Positions 1 to 5,510 of a DNA stretch of 5,589 nt are shown in pieces (positions within the stretch are counted from its first letter, which is position 1; every line of letters starts with the position of its first letter). The stretch comes from Bacillota bacterium (GTDB lineage Bacteria > Bacillota > Clostridia > Peptostreptococcales > Anaerovoracaceae). The position numbers and the translations under genes were made by a program. A model generated the notes under the pieces. That model was not told where the DNA came from and searched no databases. It saw only the letters and a list, made by a program, of their open reading frames with translations. The stretch covers positions 1-5,589 of the forward strand of contig CAJPNN010000073.1 of the NCBI GenBank assembly GCA_905372035.1. Reading direction: 5' to 3'.

Positions 1-11
1 ATTATTTAAAG

Positions 12-266
12 CTATCTGACATATTTTTTTACCGGTACTATAACATTCCATACACAATTCAATCCTTTAGGAAAAATCACTAAATCCCCTGCACCGAAAC
101 TTATACTGCCTCCTTCAAATTCAACTTTAGCCTGACCTTCTACCAAGTAACATGTTTCATTATGATCATAATACCAATTAAATCTGTCCACCCCGCTTTC
201 CCATGTATCTTGCTTAGCCATGAATTTTTTTTCACCTTCAGTAGGTTTCCTTACGATAATTTCCAT
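12..266 (-). CDS. Small single-domain cupin protein (Cupin_3/DUF861, EutQ-cupin-like)
   Basis: An 84-residue protein made of one small cupin barrel. The pattern is that of the Cupin_3 (DUF861) family: a tryptophan near W22, then FNWYYDHNETCY (29-40) with H35 and E37 where cupins usually place metal ligands, LVEGQAKVEF (41-50), FGAGDLVIFPKG (57-68), and a C-terminal CVWNV..PVKK stretch (71-81). The length is normal for stand-alone members, so it is not truncated. The start is ATG at 266-264, preceded by AAGGAGG at 277-283. It lies 46 bp after the aldehyde dehydrogenase with no terminator between, so the two are probably cotranscribed. The same fold forms the C-terminal part of EutQ in ethanolamine loci, but similarity to EutQ does not prove a role; binding of a small metabolite or a metal is possible. 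No signal peptide or membrane segment is visible. Only 11 bases follow the stop codon. Confidence 0.85.
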   Translation of the reverse strand: MEIIVRKPTEGEKKFMAKQDTWESGVDRFNWYYDHNETCYLVEGQAKVEFEGGSISFGAGDLVIFPKGLNCVWNVIVPVKKYVR

Positions 267-275
267 GATTTTTTA

Positions 276-283
276 TCCTCCTT
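276..283 (-). promoter_or_regulatory. Ribosome binding site of the cupin gene
   Basis: AAGGAGGA on the minus strand, a near-perfect anti-16S match, sits about 10 nt before the ATG of the cupin gene. It supports that start and independent translation within the operon. Confidence 0.8.
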
Positions 284-312
284 TTATTTTTTTATAATTA
301 TCTCTTCGAAAT

Positions 313-1695
313 TTATCGAATTGAGAATCCACTTGTTAATGTACATCTTCTTCTTCTCGCAAAATTTCTTGCTGTTGTCATACCTTCTCCTGTTATATTA
401 GCTATGGTAAAAGAAGTTTTTTCTTCTCCGTTAAATCCTAATCCTAGAAGTGAAGATCCGTTTTTTATAAAAATTGCAGTTTGCATTATATGTGCAGCTT
501 TATTCAAATTTAAAATGGATTGTGAATGTATCATTGCAGTATGTCTAAAATCCTGTTCTATAAACAGTGCCGTTTCTAACGCCTCATCAAATGTTTCCAC
601 AACAATCAAAGGAATTAAAGGCATAAGCAATTCTTCAGTTGCAAACGGATGCTTTTTTATTGTATTTACGACTATTAGTCGAATTTGTCGGTTACACTGA
701 ATTCCTGCTTGTTGCAAAATATAATTTGCATGTTTCCCCTCCATCTCTCTATTCATTTTCATATCATTATTTAAAGTTGCTTTTGTAAGCTTAATCATTT
801 CAAGTTCATTATTTACATAATAAACACCCTGTTTTTTTAAACTTTCAACAAACTGTGACATAATTGAAGAAACTATAACTATGCTTTTTTCCGTTATGCA
901 CATGATATTGTTATCAAATGACGCTCCTGCAACAATATCTTTTGCAGCTTTTTCAATATCCGCTGTTTCATCAACAATAACAACAGGATTTGCAGGACCT
1001 GCACCAATCACTCTTTTAGGAGAAGTAAGTGCATGATTGAGCATCTTTTGTCCGCCTGTTGCAACAACCATTGAAACATCAGGATGATTTATTATCTCAT
1101 CAGCCAGAATCATAGAAGATTTTTCAACAACATCTACTAAATGCTCTATACCGCAAGAATCATATATAATTCTATTGATTTTTTTTATAACAAAATTAGA
1201 AACCTTTATACATCTTGGATGTGGTATGTGAATAATTGAATTTCCTGCTGCCAACATACTGATTGTGTTATTTATTATAGTCGCACAGGGATTAGTAGCA
1301 GGTTGTATGGCACATACTACACCATATGCAGAATATTCATACAGCGTCATTCCGTCATCACCCGTTTGTACTTCCGTTATTAAATCTTCTACACCCGGTG
1401 TTTTATAAATCGCATAATATAGCTTAATGCTTTTATCATTTATTACTCCCATACCTGTTTCTTCAAATTCTTTAAGCGCCATATCATCAATTATCGGATT
1501 TAATCCCTTTCTTATATTTTCAATTATTTCTTTTCTGTGATTAAGCGTAAGAGCAGCATATTTTCGAAATGCCTCTTGTGAGTTTGATACCAAACGGTTT
1601 ACAGTACTCATCTGCAACTCTGCAATATCATCCGATAAATTAAATCCCTTTTTGATATTTAGTACATCAGTCATAGTATCATTTTTTACATGCAT
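313..1695 (-). CDS. CoA-acylating aldehyde dehydrogenase, EutE/PduP family
   Basis: A 460-residue enzyme of the family that oxidises short aldehydes (acetaldehyde, propionaldehyde) with NAD+ and CoA to acyl-CoA in ethanolamine, choline and diol catabolism. Visible landmarks are EETGMG (78-83), KTPGVEDL (98-105), QPATNPCAT (131-139), AAGNSIIHIPHP (149-160), VVATGGQ (210-216), IGAGPANPVVIVDETAD (230-246), the catalytic cysteine C266 in FDNNIMCITEK (260-270), HPFATEELLMPL (349-360), and the family C-terminus TGEGMTTARNFARRRR (435-450) with GFSIR at the end. The start is ATG 1695-1693 behind AAAGGAG. An upstream in-frame TTG (1728) lies in the U-tract of a terminator and is not credible. The N-terminus lacks a clear PduP-style encapsulation helix before the dehydrogenase fold begins near residue 22-30. 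It follows an ANTAR-controlled leader, so expression probably depends on EutV. Whether it is EutE or PduP in role cannot be decided without the rest of the operon. Confidence 0.93.
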   Translation of the reverse strand: MHVKNDTMTDVLNIKKGFNLSDDIAELQMSTVNRLVSNSQEAFRKYAALTLNHRKEIIENIRKGLNPIIDDMALKEFEETGMGVINDKSIKLYYAIYKTPGVEDLITEVQTGDDGMTLYEYSAYGVVCAIQPATNPCATIINNTISMLAAGNSIIHIPHPRCIKVSNFVIKKINRIIYDSCGIEHLVDVVEKSSMILADEIINHPDVSMVVATGGQKMLNHALTSPKRVIGAGPANPVVIVDETADIEKAAKDIVAGASFDNNIMCITEKSIVIVSSIMSQFVESLKKQGVYYVNNELEMIKLTKATLNNDMKMNREMEGKHANYILQQAGIQCNRQIRLIVVNTIKKHPFATEELLMPLIPLIVVETFDEALETALFIEQDFRHTAMIHSQSILNLNKAAHIMQTAIFIKNGSSLLGLGFNGEEKTSFTIANITGEGMTTARNFARRRRCTLTSGFSIR

Positions 1696-1702
1696 CCCGT
1701 TT

Positions 1703-1709
1703 CTCCTTT
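1703..1709 (-). promoter_or_regulatory. Ribosome binding site that fixes the aldehyde dehydrogenase start
   Basis: AAAGGAG on the minus strand, 7 nt before the ATG at 1695. It lies downstream of the terminator U-tract, so translation can start only on transcripts that have read through. It also rules out the in-frame TTG at 1728, which has no such site. Confidence 0.8.
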
Positions 1710-1726
1710 CAATAGCAATAAAAAAC

Positions 1727-1770
1727 AAAAAAAGCCTATATAAGTTTTAATAATTAAACTCAATATAGAC
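1727..1770 (-). terminator. Conditional intrinsic terminator in the aldehyde dehydrogenase leader
   Basis: Read on the minus strand, GTCTATAT (1770-1763) pairs with ATATAGGC (1741-1734), 8 bp with one G-U. After a small internal loop, AGTTT (1760-1756) pairs with AAACT (1747-1743). The stem is followed at once by seven U (1733-1727), a G, and six more U. The first five bases of the left arm (1766-1770) are also the 3' arm of ANTAR hairpin P2, so the two folds exclude each other. That overlap is the hallmark of EutV-type antitermination. The terminator ends 32 nt before the start codon. Confidence 0.85.
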
Positions 1771-1805
1771 TCCGTTGCCTATTGATATACTCCTTTGTAT
1801 ATCAA
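1766..1805 (-). promoter_or_regulatory. ANTAR antitermination target (P1-P2 double hairpin) before the aldehyde dehydrogenase
   Basis: Two hairpins side by side on the minus strand. P1 (1805-1782) has a perfect 9-bp stem TTGATATAC/GTATATCAA and the six-base loop AAAGGA. P2 (1781-1766) has stem TAGGC/GTCTA with one G-U pair and the loop AACGGA. Both loops have A at position 1 and G at position 4 and a C-G closing pair, which is the signature recognised by ANTAR regulators such as EutV. P2 and the terminator share bases 1766-1770. A dimer of phosphorylated EutV is expected to hold P1-P2 and let transcription continue. The motif and its placement are seen directly; the mechanism is taken from the characterised EutV family. 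Confidence 0.9.
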
Positions 1806-1830
1806 GATTAAATATTTTTTATTAATAATG

Positions 1831-2397
1831 TCAGTTAGAATTAATAATAAATTTTGCTATTTCTCCTATTTTACACCCTTTATCCATTGCAGTCTTTCGT
1901 ATATATGTATATGCTTCTTTTTCAGATATATTATATTTGTTCATAATTATATTCTTTGCCTGATCTACGTATTTACGTTCTTCTAATGCTATTTTCGCTT
2001 TTTGGCATTCCTTATTTAATTTTTTAATTTCATTATACTTACTGATTGCGATTTCAACAGCAGGAATCAGTACTCCTTCATCAACCGGTTTAATGATATA
2101 ACCCATGACTCCCGCTTCTGCAGCCTGACACGCTATAGTTTTATCTTTATAAGCGGTTAAAAGCAGAACAAATCCTGCCAATTCTTCTTTGCTTATGATC
2201 TTCGCTGCTGCAATACCGTTAACTATAGGCATTTTTACATCAAGTATGACAAAATCCGGCTTGGTTTTTTTACATAGTTCAATAGCATCATATCCATCGT
2301 CAGCACTGCCTACAATGTTGTATCCGTTATTATATAACAATTCTTCCAAATATACTCTTACTATGGGTTCATCATCTGCTACTACTACATTATACAT
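1831..2397 (-). CDS. eutV: EutV-type response regulator with ANTAR RNA-binding domain (transcription antiterminator)
   Basis: A 188-residue two-domain regulator, the normal length for EutV. The receiver domain covers about residues 1-118: acidic pocket D8-D9, phosphoacceptor D53 in FVILDVKMP, T81 and K103 (KPVD). A coiled linker (about 119-140) leads to the ANTAR domain (about 138-185) with RKYVDQAKNIIMNKYNISE, EAYTYIRKTAMDKG and IGEIAKFII. The A147-K148, I151-M152, A163 and R167..A170-M171 positions match the family. Such proteins bind paired RNA hairpins when phosphorylated and prevent intrinsic termination. The start is ATG 2397 with AGGGGG about 7 nt upstream. The partner kinase EutW lies upstream, and candidate targets lie before this gene and before the aldehyde dehydrogenase. 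The stop codon is 26 bp from hairpin P1 of the second target. It could respond to ethanolamine or another substrate; the sequence does not say which. Confidence 0.95.
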   Translation of the reverse strand: MYNVVVADDEPIVRVYLEELLYNNGYNIVGSADDGYDAIELCKKTKPDFVILDVKMPIVNGIAAAKIISKEELAGFVLLLTAYKDKTIACQAAEAGVMGYIIKPVDEGVLIPAVEIAISKYNEIKKLNKECQKAKIALEERKYVDQAKNIIMNKYNISEKEAYTYIRKTAMDKGCKIGEIAKFIINSN

Positions 2398-2404
2398 TGC
2401 CTGA

Positions 2405-2410
2405 CCCCCT
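2405..2410 (-). promoter_or_regulatory. Ribosome binding site of eutV
   Basis: AGGGGG on the minus strand, 7 nt before the ATG at 2397. It is a G-rich variant of the consensus and supports this start, since no other strong site is visible nearby. Confidence 0.65.
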
Positions 2411-2465
2411 TATATTCAAAATCACTATTACAATTTACATTAAAACAAATTAAACATTACAATCA

Positions 2466-2516
2466 AAACAAAATACTTTGGGTGTTAAACTGCCTCGAAA
2501 TACACTTATTTTGTTT
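2466..2516 (-). repeat. Imperfect inverted repeat in the eutV leader, function unknown
   Basis: Perfect 10-bp arms (2466-2475 and 2507-2516, AAACAAAATA against TATTTTGTTT) enclose 31 bases that contain a further GTGT/ACAC pair (2482-2485 with 2502-2505). The structure lies downstream of the first terminator and about 70 bp before eutV. It has no U-tract behind it and no six-base A/G loop, so it is neither an obvious terminator nor an ANTAR site. It may stabilise the eutV message or be chance in AT-rich DNA. Confidence 0.4.
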
Positions 2517-2533
2517 ATAAAATAAAACAATCC

Positions 2534-2567
2534 AAAAAAAACTTTCTTTAAATTAAGTTTCCTCTGG
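2534..2567 (-). terminator. Probable conditional terminator in the eutV leader
   Basis: On the minus strand a left arm (2567-2555, CCAGAGGAAACTT) can pair with a right arm (2544-2532) made of AAG, eight U and GG. The strongest part is AAACTT/AAGTTT with a 10-base loop, and the rest of the U-tract can act as the release signal. The first two bases of the left arm lie in the 3' arm of ANTAR hairpin P2 (2566-2569), so the folds compete. It is weaker than the terminator before the aldehyde dehydrogenase, so leak-through is likely. The call rests mainly on its position after a P1-P2 pair. Confidence 0.65.
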
Positions 2568-2605
2568 ACCCCTTTGCCCTGCCGATAAACACCATTGTTC
2601 ATCGG
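2566..2605 (-). promoter_or_regulatory. ANTAR antitermination target (P1-P2 double hairpin) before eutV
   Basis: P1 (2605-2582) has a 9-bp stem CCGATGAAC/GTTTATCGG with one G-U and the loop AATGGT. After a 2-nt linker, P2 (2579-2566) has stem GGGC/GTCC and the loop AAAGGG. Both loops carry A1 and G4 with a C-G closing pair, as in the target before the aldehyde dehydrogenase. The P2 stems of the two targets differ by compensating outer pairs (G-C here, A-U there) and keep the same inner G-U. The element lies in the eutW-eutV gap, 45 bp after the eutW stop codon, and suggests that EutV controls its own synthesis. Confidence 0.82.
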
Positions 2606-2649
2606 AAAATATAAAACTTTATTTTGCCCATAAATAACCGATAAAATAT

Positions 2650-4089
2650 TTAATCATTAACAAACGTAAATACAATCTCTGTTCCCACATCTAAATGTAT
2701 AATATTTAATGTGCCATGTAATTTATCTTTTATTAAACTGTTGACAAGCTTTAATCCCATGCTACTCCCGGTCACATCTTTTACAGTATCGTTAAATCCT
2801 ACGCCGTCATCTCTTATGCGAATTGTGGAAAACGGATCACCCTTTTTTATCAATGCCGTAATATGTCCAGTTTTCACATTGGAAAATGCATGCTTTATGC
2901 AATTCTGCATCAGTTCGGCAACAATCATTATTACAACCGTCATAGAATCCGGTTTCAAATATATCTCGTCTCCTTTTACATCAATTTGTAAATCAAGTTC
3001 ATCAGATAAAATATAAGTTTTAAAATTTTTCATCACTCTGTCTAATGTAACTTTCAAACCGGCATCGTCTATACTTGTCTGTGCCAAAACATCATGAGTA
3101 ACAGTTATATTACGAATACGATTAGTTATTTCATTGGAAAATTCTTTAACTTCACGTGATTCTGACTGATTCGCTCTCAATCCGATCAAACTGATTATCA
3201 TCTGCAAATTATTTTTTACTCTATGATGAATTTCATTTACCACGACAGATTTTATTGCCAGTTCATTTTCTTTTTCTCTTAAATCCGTAATATCTTTTAC
3301 TACAAGAGCTATCCCTTGAAGTTCTTCACTTTCACATATTTTATTATAAGTTATTATATAATTATGCCCTTTTAGTTTCACTTCACTGTATTCCGTTTTA
3401 GCAGTCTTTATCAGTTCTGAAAAAGCTTTGTCACTACATCCCATATCATCAAAAGTGAAACCTGCCAAGCTGTTGTCAATGTGAGGAAATAATAAACTTG
3501 CTTTAGAGTTGGCATATGTACATATACCCTGCATATCAAAGACTATAATGGCGTCATTTGTATATTCTCCTATATTTTGTAATTCAATACCGCTATATAA
3601 TTCAGCATCAAATTGTTTAATATCACTATATAATTCTACACAATCTTTATCTTCAAAATCACGTTCAACAATTATGCAACCGATCACTTCCCCACCGGTA
3701 TTGGTAATAGCACTCACATTCTGTCTGATAGCCAACTTGCCTTTTGCAATTATAGCTCTCAGCCCCCTTGATGTAACTCCTGTCTCCAATGCTCTGTAAA
3801 CAGCCGGCTCATTGGAACGCCACATAATTTCTCCTACAATATCACGCTTATAAAAATCCCATTTCGGATTTCTATGCTGTGCAACCACAACAGCCAAATT
3901 ATTTTCTTCAGTCAATATGTCTATGTATGCATCTCCATCCTCCAATGCACTAATATATGGTAAGGTATGAGACACTTCAAGTAACGTACGTATATCCTCT
4001 TTTTCAAGTCTTGTTAACTTTTTAACAATTTCAATTAATTTATTATCACAAGCATTAAATTTTTCGGAAAAATCATTTTTCACAGGCAT
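2650..4089 (-). CDS. eutW: EutW-type cytoplasmic sensor histidine kinase
   Basis: A 479-residue kinase without membrane segments or signal peptide, so it senses a ligand inside the cell. Residues about 5-150 match the sensor domain typical of EutW kinases (H_kinase_N): GDAYIDILT (52-60), AVVVAQHRNP (66-75), DIVGEIMWRSNEPAVYRAL (83-101), IRQNVSAITN..G.VIGCIIVERD (121-144). A PAS domain follows (about 170-270, NDAIIVFDMQGICTYANSKA). The HisKA_2 box is NEIHHRVKNNLQ (285-296), with H288/H289 as phosphoacceptor candidates and H289 most likely. The ATPase domain (about 380-478) has the N-box E392..N396..H400, the G1 box DDGVGF (427-432) and the GSSMGLKLV region (441-449). The start is ATG 4089 with a GTGGAG site about 8 nt upstream, behind a strong promoter. 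It is expected to phosphorylate EutV, encoded next. In characterised relatives ethanolamine is the signal; here the ligand is not proven. All catalytic boxes are intact. Confidence 0.94.
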   Translation of the reverse strand: MPVKNDFSEKFNACDNKLIEIVKKLTRLEKEDIRTLLEVSHTLPYISALEDGDAYIDILTEENNLAVVVAQHRNPKWDFYKRDIVGEIMWRSNEPAVYRALETGVTSRGLRAIIAKGKLAIRQNVSAITNTGGEVIGCIIVERDFEDKDCVELYSDIKQFDAELYSGIELQNIGEYTNDAIIVFDMQGICTYANSKASLLFPHIDNSLAGFTFDDMGCSDKAFSELIKTAKTEYSEVKLKGHNYIITYNKICESEELQGIALVVKDITDLREKENELAIKSVVVNEIHHRVKNNLQMIISLIGLRANQSESREVKEFSNEITNRIRNITVTHDVLAQTSIDDAGLKVTLDRVMKNFKTYILSDELDLQIDVKGDEIYLKPDSMTVVIMIVAELMQNCIKHAFSNVKTGHITALIKKGDPFSTIRIRDDGVGFNDTVKDVTGSSMGLKLVNSLIKDKLHGTLNIIHLDVGTEIVFTFVND

Positions 4090-4112
4090 ACTTACTGCTC
4101 CACTAAAATTAA

Positions 4113-4153
4113 CATATTAAATTCCAATTTTTATAATCAACTTTGTTAATATG
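4113..4153 (-). repeat. Inverted repeat over the predicted eutW transcription start and leader
   Basis: Eight-base arms CATATTAA (4113-4120) and TTAATATG (4146-4153) lie just downstream of the -10 element. In RNA they would form a stem-loop at or near the 5' end of the eutW message. It could be a repressor site or a 5' stabilising hairpin, but the arms are purely AT-rich apart from one pair, so chance is possible. Confidence 0.3.
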
Positions 4154-4181
4154 ATTTTAACATACCTATAAAAAATGTCAA
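4154..4181 (-). promoter_or_regulatory. Promoter of eutW (sigma-A type)
   Basis: Read on the minus strand: a consensus -35 TTGACA (4181-4176), a 16-bp spacer, and -10 TAAAAT (4159-4154) preceded by TG one base upstream (extended -10). The expected start is near 4147, giving a leader of about 57 nt before eutW. It is the only strong promoter I see in the window, and no attenuator lies between it and eutW. The kinase should therefore be made constitutively, and the same transcript may continue to eutV and beyond. Confidence 0.8.
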
Positions 4182-4252
4182 CAAGCATTACATAAAATAT
4201 TGAAAAATCTGAATATAACAGAATTAAATATGTAAAGTAAATTTATATTATG

Positions 4253-4317
4253 ACCTATAACAATTAGATATTGTTATGGTTATATCTGATTACCCTATAT
4301 TTCCTAATAATATCTAA
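4253..4317 (-). repeat. Overlapping, mutually exclusive dyads after hemW
   Basis: One hairpin pairs ATAACAAT (4257-4264) with ATTGTTAT (4270-4277), extended by ACC/GGT past a one-base bulge (4253-4255 with 4278-4280), with a five-base loop. A second, longer-range pairing joins TTAGATATT (4264-4272) with AATATCTAA (4309-4317) just after the hemW stop codon. The two share bases 4264-4272 and cannot form together. No U-tract follows in either direction, so this is not a standard intrinsic terminator. It may protect the hemW 3' end or act as an operator. No known riboswitch was recognised. Confidence 0.4.
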
Positions 4318-4320
4318 CTT

Positions 4321-5496
4321 CTATACGAACCGGCACAGAACCGAATTGGAAACATCTATTCCTTTTGGTGTAAGCGAGATTCTCCCCGATTTATCCTGAA
4401 TAAAACCTTCAGCTATAAGTTCTTTTATATCTTCTTTATAAACGTCATCTATATCCATGTCAAATCGATTTTTAAAATCATTTCGATCGAATCCTTCCGT
4501 TTTTCTGAGTACGGTTATCATATATTCTTTTATATTGTCGTACATATCATTCTTATGGATATACTCTATATATTCTTTTTCATATTCTCTAAATTTACAC
4601 TCATTTTTATGAGTAAATCGATGGTTGTCAAGTTTATTCAGAGCGCAAATATATTTATCAAGATCTCTTACATTCGCCATTCTATAATCGTCTATATAAG
4701 AGTGCGCTGCACATCCTAAGCCTATATATTCTTCCAGATTCCAGTATTTTAAATTGTGACGACATTCTTTATAAGGTTTTGCAAAATTTGATATTTCGTA
4801 ATGATTATATCCCTTCGAAATTAGAAAATCCACACTGTCATGATACATTATGCGGTCGGTTGCTTCATCAACAGGCATAATTTCTTTTTTTAAATATTTT
4901 TCATACAGCACCGTTCCTTCTTCCAATTGAAGAGTATAAAGGGATATATGTTCAGGATTAATCGCTAACGCTTTTTCAAGATCATTTTGCAGCATTTCAG
5001 GCGTTTCCCCGGGTAATGCCGCAATAATATCAAAATTTATATTTTCGAATCCGGAATTTCTTGCCGTTTCATATGATGTGTAAAAATCAGATACTGTATG
5101 GCTCCTGCCAATAAGAAGCAAAATTTTATCATTAAACGATTGGCAACCCATGCTTAACCGATTTATTCCAAAACTCAAATAATCTTTAAGCTCAGATAAA
5201 GATAAGGTCTTCGGATTTGATTCTATAGTGATCTCTATGTCAGCCGAAAATCTATATTTTTCGTTTAATTTTTTCAGTATTTTAAAAATCAAATTAGAGT
5301 CAATAGAAGTAGGTGTACCGCCGCCTATAAATATGCTGTCGATCTCATATGCATTCCCGAAACAGCTGCTTTTATCATCAATTTCTTTAAGTAGCGATTC
5401 AACGTATAAATATTTTATTTCTTCTTTTATACCTGGGAAAGAGACGAAGTCACAATAAAAGCATTTTGAAACACAAAAAGGAATATGGATATATAT
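4321..5496 (-). CDS. hemW: HemW, radical SAM heme chaperone (HemN-like); start codon unresolved
   Basis: HemW is a cytoplasmic radical SAM protein that binds heme and delivers it to haem proteins; it is often mislabelled as oxygen-independent coproporphyrinogen III oxidase. Seen here: YIHIPFC...C.YCDF with the 4Fe-4S cysteines at codons 5475, 5463 and 5454 (C-x3-C-x2-C, then D-F as in HemW rather than HemN), GGGTP (5325-5311), ESNP in the next motif, RLSMGCQSF, and the HemW heme motif HNLKYW (4758-4741). The C-terminus ...RISLTPKGIDVSN is typical. The frame is intact to TAG at 4321. It is open from 5565, after a TAA at 5568-5566, but has no ATG, GTG or TTG until a TTG at 5292, which would delete the cluster. 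I therefore give the start at ATA 5496, 8 nt after AAAGGA (391 residues, near the usual length). This start is a proposal; loss of the start codon or a sequence error is equally possible. Confidence 0.85.
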   Translation of the reverse strand: MYIHIPFCVSKCFYCDFVSFPGIKEEIKYLYVESLLKEIDDKSSCFGNAYEIDSIFIGGGTPTSIDSNLIFKILKKLNEKYRFSADIEITIESNPKTLSLSELKDYLSFGINRLSMGCQSFNDKILLLIGRSHTVSDFYTSYETARNSGFENINFDIIAALPGETPEMLQNDLEKALAINPEHISLYTLQLEEGTVLYEKYLKKEIMPVDEATDRIMYHDSVDFLISKGYNHYEISNFAKPYKECRHNLKYWNLEEYIGLGCAAHSYIDDYRMANVRDLDKYICALNKLDNHRFTHKNECKFREYEKEYIEYIHKNDMYDNIKEYMITVLRKTEGFDRNDFKNRFDMDIDDVYKEDIKELIAEGFIQDKSGRISLTPKGIDVSNSVLCRFV

Positions 5497-5504
5497 TCCG
5501 ATAT

Positions 5505-5510
5505 TCCTTT
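5505..5510 (-). promoter_or_regulatory. Possible ribosome binding site of hemW
   Basis: AAAGGA on the minus strand, 8 nt before an in-frame ATA codon at 5496 where a HemW start would be expected (just before YIHIPFC). The spacing is ideal, but no standard start codon stands there. It is either the relic of a site before a lost ATG, the site for a weak ATA start, or chance. Confidence 0.4.

Noticed and set aside
296..325. Short TTCGA/TCGAA dyad between the dehydrogenase and cupin genes as a terminator
   Set aside because: Only five pairs and no U-tract on the minus strand; the downstream run is A-rich, so cotranscription is more likely.
404..700. Plus-strand open frames opposite the dehydrogenase, kinase and hemW
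   Set aside because: They are antisense to clearly conserved proteins, have no convincing ribosome binding sites and show low-complexity or unrecognisable translations.
1696..1728. Upstream in-frame TTG start adding 11 residues to the aldehyde dehydrogenase
   Set aside because: The TTG lies in the U-tract of the terminator, has no ribosome binding site, and would translate the AAAGGAG that serves the ATG at 1695.
1807..1834. Possible promoter CTGACA, 16 bp, TTTAAT on the minus strand at the end of eutV
   Set aside because: Its transcription start would fall near 1800, inside the 5' arm of ANTAR hairpin P1, and would destroy that very regular hairpin. The -10 also lacks the conserved second-position A.
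2606..2649. Promoter just before the first ANTAR target
   Set aside because: A TATATT-like -10 can be found, but no acceptable -35 at 16-18 bp; in such AT-rich DNA this is expected by chance.
4321..5292. TTG at 5292 as the hemW start (323 residues)
   Set aside because: It would remove the cysteine motif and GGGTP, both encoded in the same frame directly upstream, so the product could not be a radical SAM protein.
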